From the NCBI GenBank assembly GCA_018657655.1, contig JABHWQ010000121.1:1-6846 (forward strand): a stretch of 6,846 bases of DNA, read 5' to 3'. How positions within the stretch are numbered: the first letter of the stretch is position 1; every line of letters starts with the position of its first letter. This document shows positions 5,759-6,846 of this stretch, piece by piece. The position numbers and the translations under genes were made by a program. Below the pieces are notes generated by a model. That model saw only the letters and a program-made list of their open reading frames with translations. It ran no database searches and was not told the origin of the DNA. Source of the DNA: Chloroflexota bacterium. Its GTDB lineage: Bacteria; Chloroflexota; Dehalococcoidia; SZUA-161; SpSt-899.

Positions 5759-6232
5759 GTGAATATTGGCGTTATTGGCGGAGGCAGATGTTCCAAAAAA
5801 GTAGCTCGGATGGCTGAGGACGTTGGCCGCGAGCTTGCCGGACTTGGAATTACATTGATTTGCGGGGGATTGGGTGGTGTTATGGAGGCGGCATGTCGGG
5901 GCGCTCATCAAGCGGGGGGGCGAACCATTGGCATTTTGCCGGGAAACAATGCCTCGGATGCAAATCCATACGTGGAAATCCCCATAGTCACCGGAATGGG
6001 AGAGATGCGGAATGTAATCATCGTTAAATCGGTTCAGGCTGTAATCGCTATTGATGGGGAATTCGGCACTCTTTCAGAAATCGGTCATGCACTAGCGAAA
6101 GGTATCCCTGTGATCGGATTGAATACCTGGGAGCTGTGCAAACAGGGCAAAGCAAATGAATCAATAATCATTGCTGAAGATGCCAAGGATGCGGTGGAGA
6201 AGGCGTTGGTGGCTATCAACGGTTCTCTATAG
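5759..6232 (+). CDS. TIGR00725-type Rossmann protein (LOG / lysine-decarboxylase-like superfamily)
   Basis: 157 aa with the nucleotide-binding fold shared with LOG (cytokinin-activating) proteins. Seen from the GTG start: NIGVIGGG (2-9), CGGLGGVMEAACRGA (35-49), IGILPG (57-62), GMGEMRN (79-85) and AIDGEFGTLSEIGHALAKG (97-115). The LOG enzyme motif PGGxGTxxE is replaced by DGEFGTLSE, as is common in this subfamily, so cytokinin-type hydrolase activity should not be assumed; the function is not known to me. Start choice: ATG 5687 would add 24 residues that do not fit the fold and has no suitably spaced ribosome site. GTG 5759 has AAGGGG (5747-5752) 6 bases upstream and places NIGVIGGG at the N-terminus as in relatives. 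It is 151 bp after xerD without a clear terminator between, and 156 bp before eno. Confidence 0.85.
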   Translation: MNIGVIGGGRCSKKVARMAEDVGRELAGLGITLICGGLGGVMEAACRGAHQAGGRTIGILPGNNASDANPYVEIPIVTGMGEMRNVIIVKSVQAVIAIDGEFGTLSEIGHALAKGIPVIGLNTWELCKQGKANESIIIAEDAKDAVEKALVAINGSL

Positions 6233-6290
6233 CTATAATAAGGAAAAGGGAAGAGTTCGAAAAACTGATGGCTGGAATTTGAGTCCGGTA

Positions 6291-6296
6291 TATAAT
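6291..6296 (+). promoter_or_regulatory. Possible -10 element for eno
   Basis: A perfect TATAAT lies 92 bp before the enolase start, in the intergenic region after the Rossmann-protein gene. No good -35 hexamer is present at 16-18 bp spacing, so it is only a candidate. A second TATAAT at 6234-6239, just after the previous stop codon, also lacks a -35 partner. Read-through from upstream is possible because no terminator is visible. Confidence 0.3.
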
Positions 6297-6388
6297 AAAT
6301 TTCCGATTACTGAAGTGTACAGCATGCGTTTTAACCGTGTTGGTTGATGTGTGGCTACATATAGCAATCATTCGAAAGGAGAACATTG

Positions 6389-6846
6389 ATGAAGATCGAA
6401 AAAATCAAGGCAAGAGAAATACTTGATTCCAGAGGTAACCCGACTGTTGAGGTTGAGGTGAATCTTGATGATGGAACAGTTGGATTGGCTGCTGTTCCAT
6501 CGGGGGCCAGTACCGGGACTCATGAAGCCCTTGAATTACGCGATGGTGACAAAAGCCGATATGGAGGAAAAGGCGTCCTGAAGGCAGTTGCCAATGTCAA
6601 TGAGCGTATATCGCCTGCGTTGGTTGGGATGGCAGCTTCCGAGCAGGAAGAAATCGATCGAACCATGCTCGTGCTCGATAGCACTCCAAGTAAATCGAAT
6701 CTCGGGGCAAATGCCATCCTAGGAGTTTCTCTTGCCGTGGCTCGTGCTGGCGCTATATCGCAAAAAAAGCCCCTGTATCGTTACCTTGGTGGCGATGATG
6801 CCCATCTTTTGCCGGTACCGATGATGAATATTCTCAACGGTGGGAA
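6389..6846 (+). CDS. eno: Enolase, N-terminal part (cut by window edge)
   Basis: Converts 2-phosphoglycerate to phosphoenolpyruvate in glycolysis/gluconeogenesis; Mg-dependent and cytoplasmic, and often a degradosome member. The window holds 152 full codons of a family of roughly 430. Diagnostic segments are ILDSRGNPTVEVEV (11-24), the mobile active-site loop PSGASTGTHEALELRDGD (37-54) with S41 as the metal-contacting Ser, LGANAILGVSLAVARA (105-120) and PVPMMNILNGG (142-152). ATG 6389 has an excellent ribosome site, AAAGGAG (6375-6381), 7 bases upstream. No frameshift or missing residue was seen in the visible part. Confidence 0.97.
   Translation, partial: MKIEKIKAREILDSRGNPTVEVEVNLDDGTVGLAAVPSGASTGTHEALELRDGDKSRYGGKGVLKAVANVNERISPALVGMAASEQEEIDRTMLVLDSTPSKSNLGANAILGVSLAVARAGAISQKKPLYRYLGGDDAHLLPVPMMNILNGG

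Noticed and set aside
5670..5762. Open frame after xerD whose TGA overlaps GTG 5759 as in coupled genes
   Set aside because: There is no ATG, GTG or TTG at a useful position; only an ATT follows the AAGGGG motif, and the peptide is not recognisable.
6285..6294. CCGGTATATA before eno also occurs in the 24-bp palindrome (2109-2118), suggesting a shared regulator
   Set aside because: Only one half of the dyad is present, and many shared 10-mers are expected by chance in a window this size; kept only as a note for a genome-wide search.

Overview
The window (about 6.8 kb, moderate GC) reads as ordinary bacterial chromosome with one regulatory gene cluster in its left half. The protein sequences suggest a Chloroflexota bacterium, possibly a Dehalococcoidia relative. 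The basis is the style of the signal peptidase N-terminus and the overall look of the housekeeping proteins. That is an inference from remembered family features and has not been tested by a search.

Layout. Positions 1-90 hold the last 29 codons of a gene entering from the left, possibly an IS transposase C-terminus. On the minus strand follow tRNA-Lys(UUU) (155-229, CCA encoded) and, upstream of it, lepB for type I signal peptidase (249-827), read from a strong sigma70-type promoter at 919-947. On the plus strand, divergent from lepB, lies an apparent operon of three genes: an ECF sigma factor (1016-1597), a membrane anti-sigma factor with a cytoplasmic HxxxCxxC zinc motif (1620-2369), and a 40-residue single-span membrane protein (2463-2585) that is easy to miss. 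A bidirectional intrinsic terminator (2660-2692) separates this operon from the convergent proS for prolyl-tRNA synthetase (2707-4407, minus strand). Divergent from proS come xerD-type recombinase (4696-5607), a TIGR00725/LOG-like Rossmann protein (start re-assigned to GTG 5759, end 6232) and the first 152 codons of eno (6389 onward, cut by the window edge), all on the plus strand.

How the genes relate. The sigma factor and its membrane anti-sigma factor form a standard envelope or redox sensing pair: the ZAS domain holds the sigma factor at the inner face until a signal arrives, perhaps through the roughly 100-residue Pro/Thr/Ser-rich outside loop. The small membrane protein lies in the same transcription unit and may belong to the circuit. 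lepB is divergent from it and also acts at the envelope. ProRS, tRNA-Lys, XerD-like recombinase and enolase are housekeeping functions.

Most unusual points. (1) LepB has His where P-type signal peptidases carry the catalytic Lys, and its box E is altered. (2) The anti-sigma linker coding DNA contains a perfect 24-bp palindrome and, 81 bp further on, a long hairpin that competes with an alternative pairing. (3) The small membrane protein gene closes the sigma operon. I see no CRISPR array, phage genes, toxin-antitoxin pair or complete mobile element.
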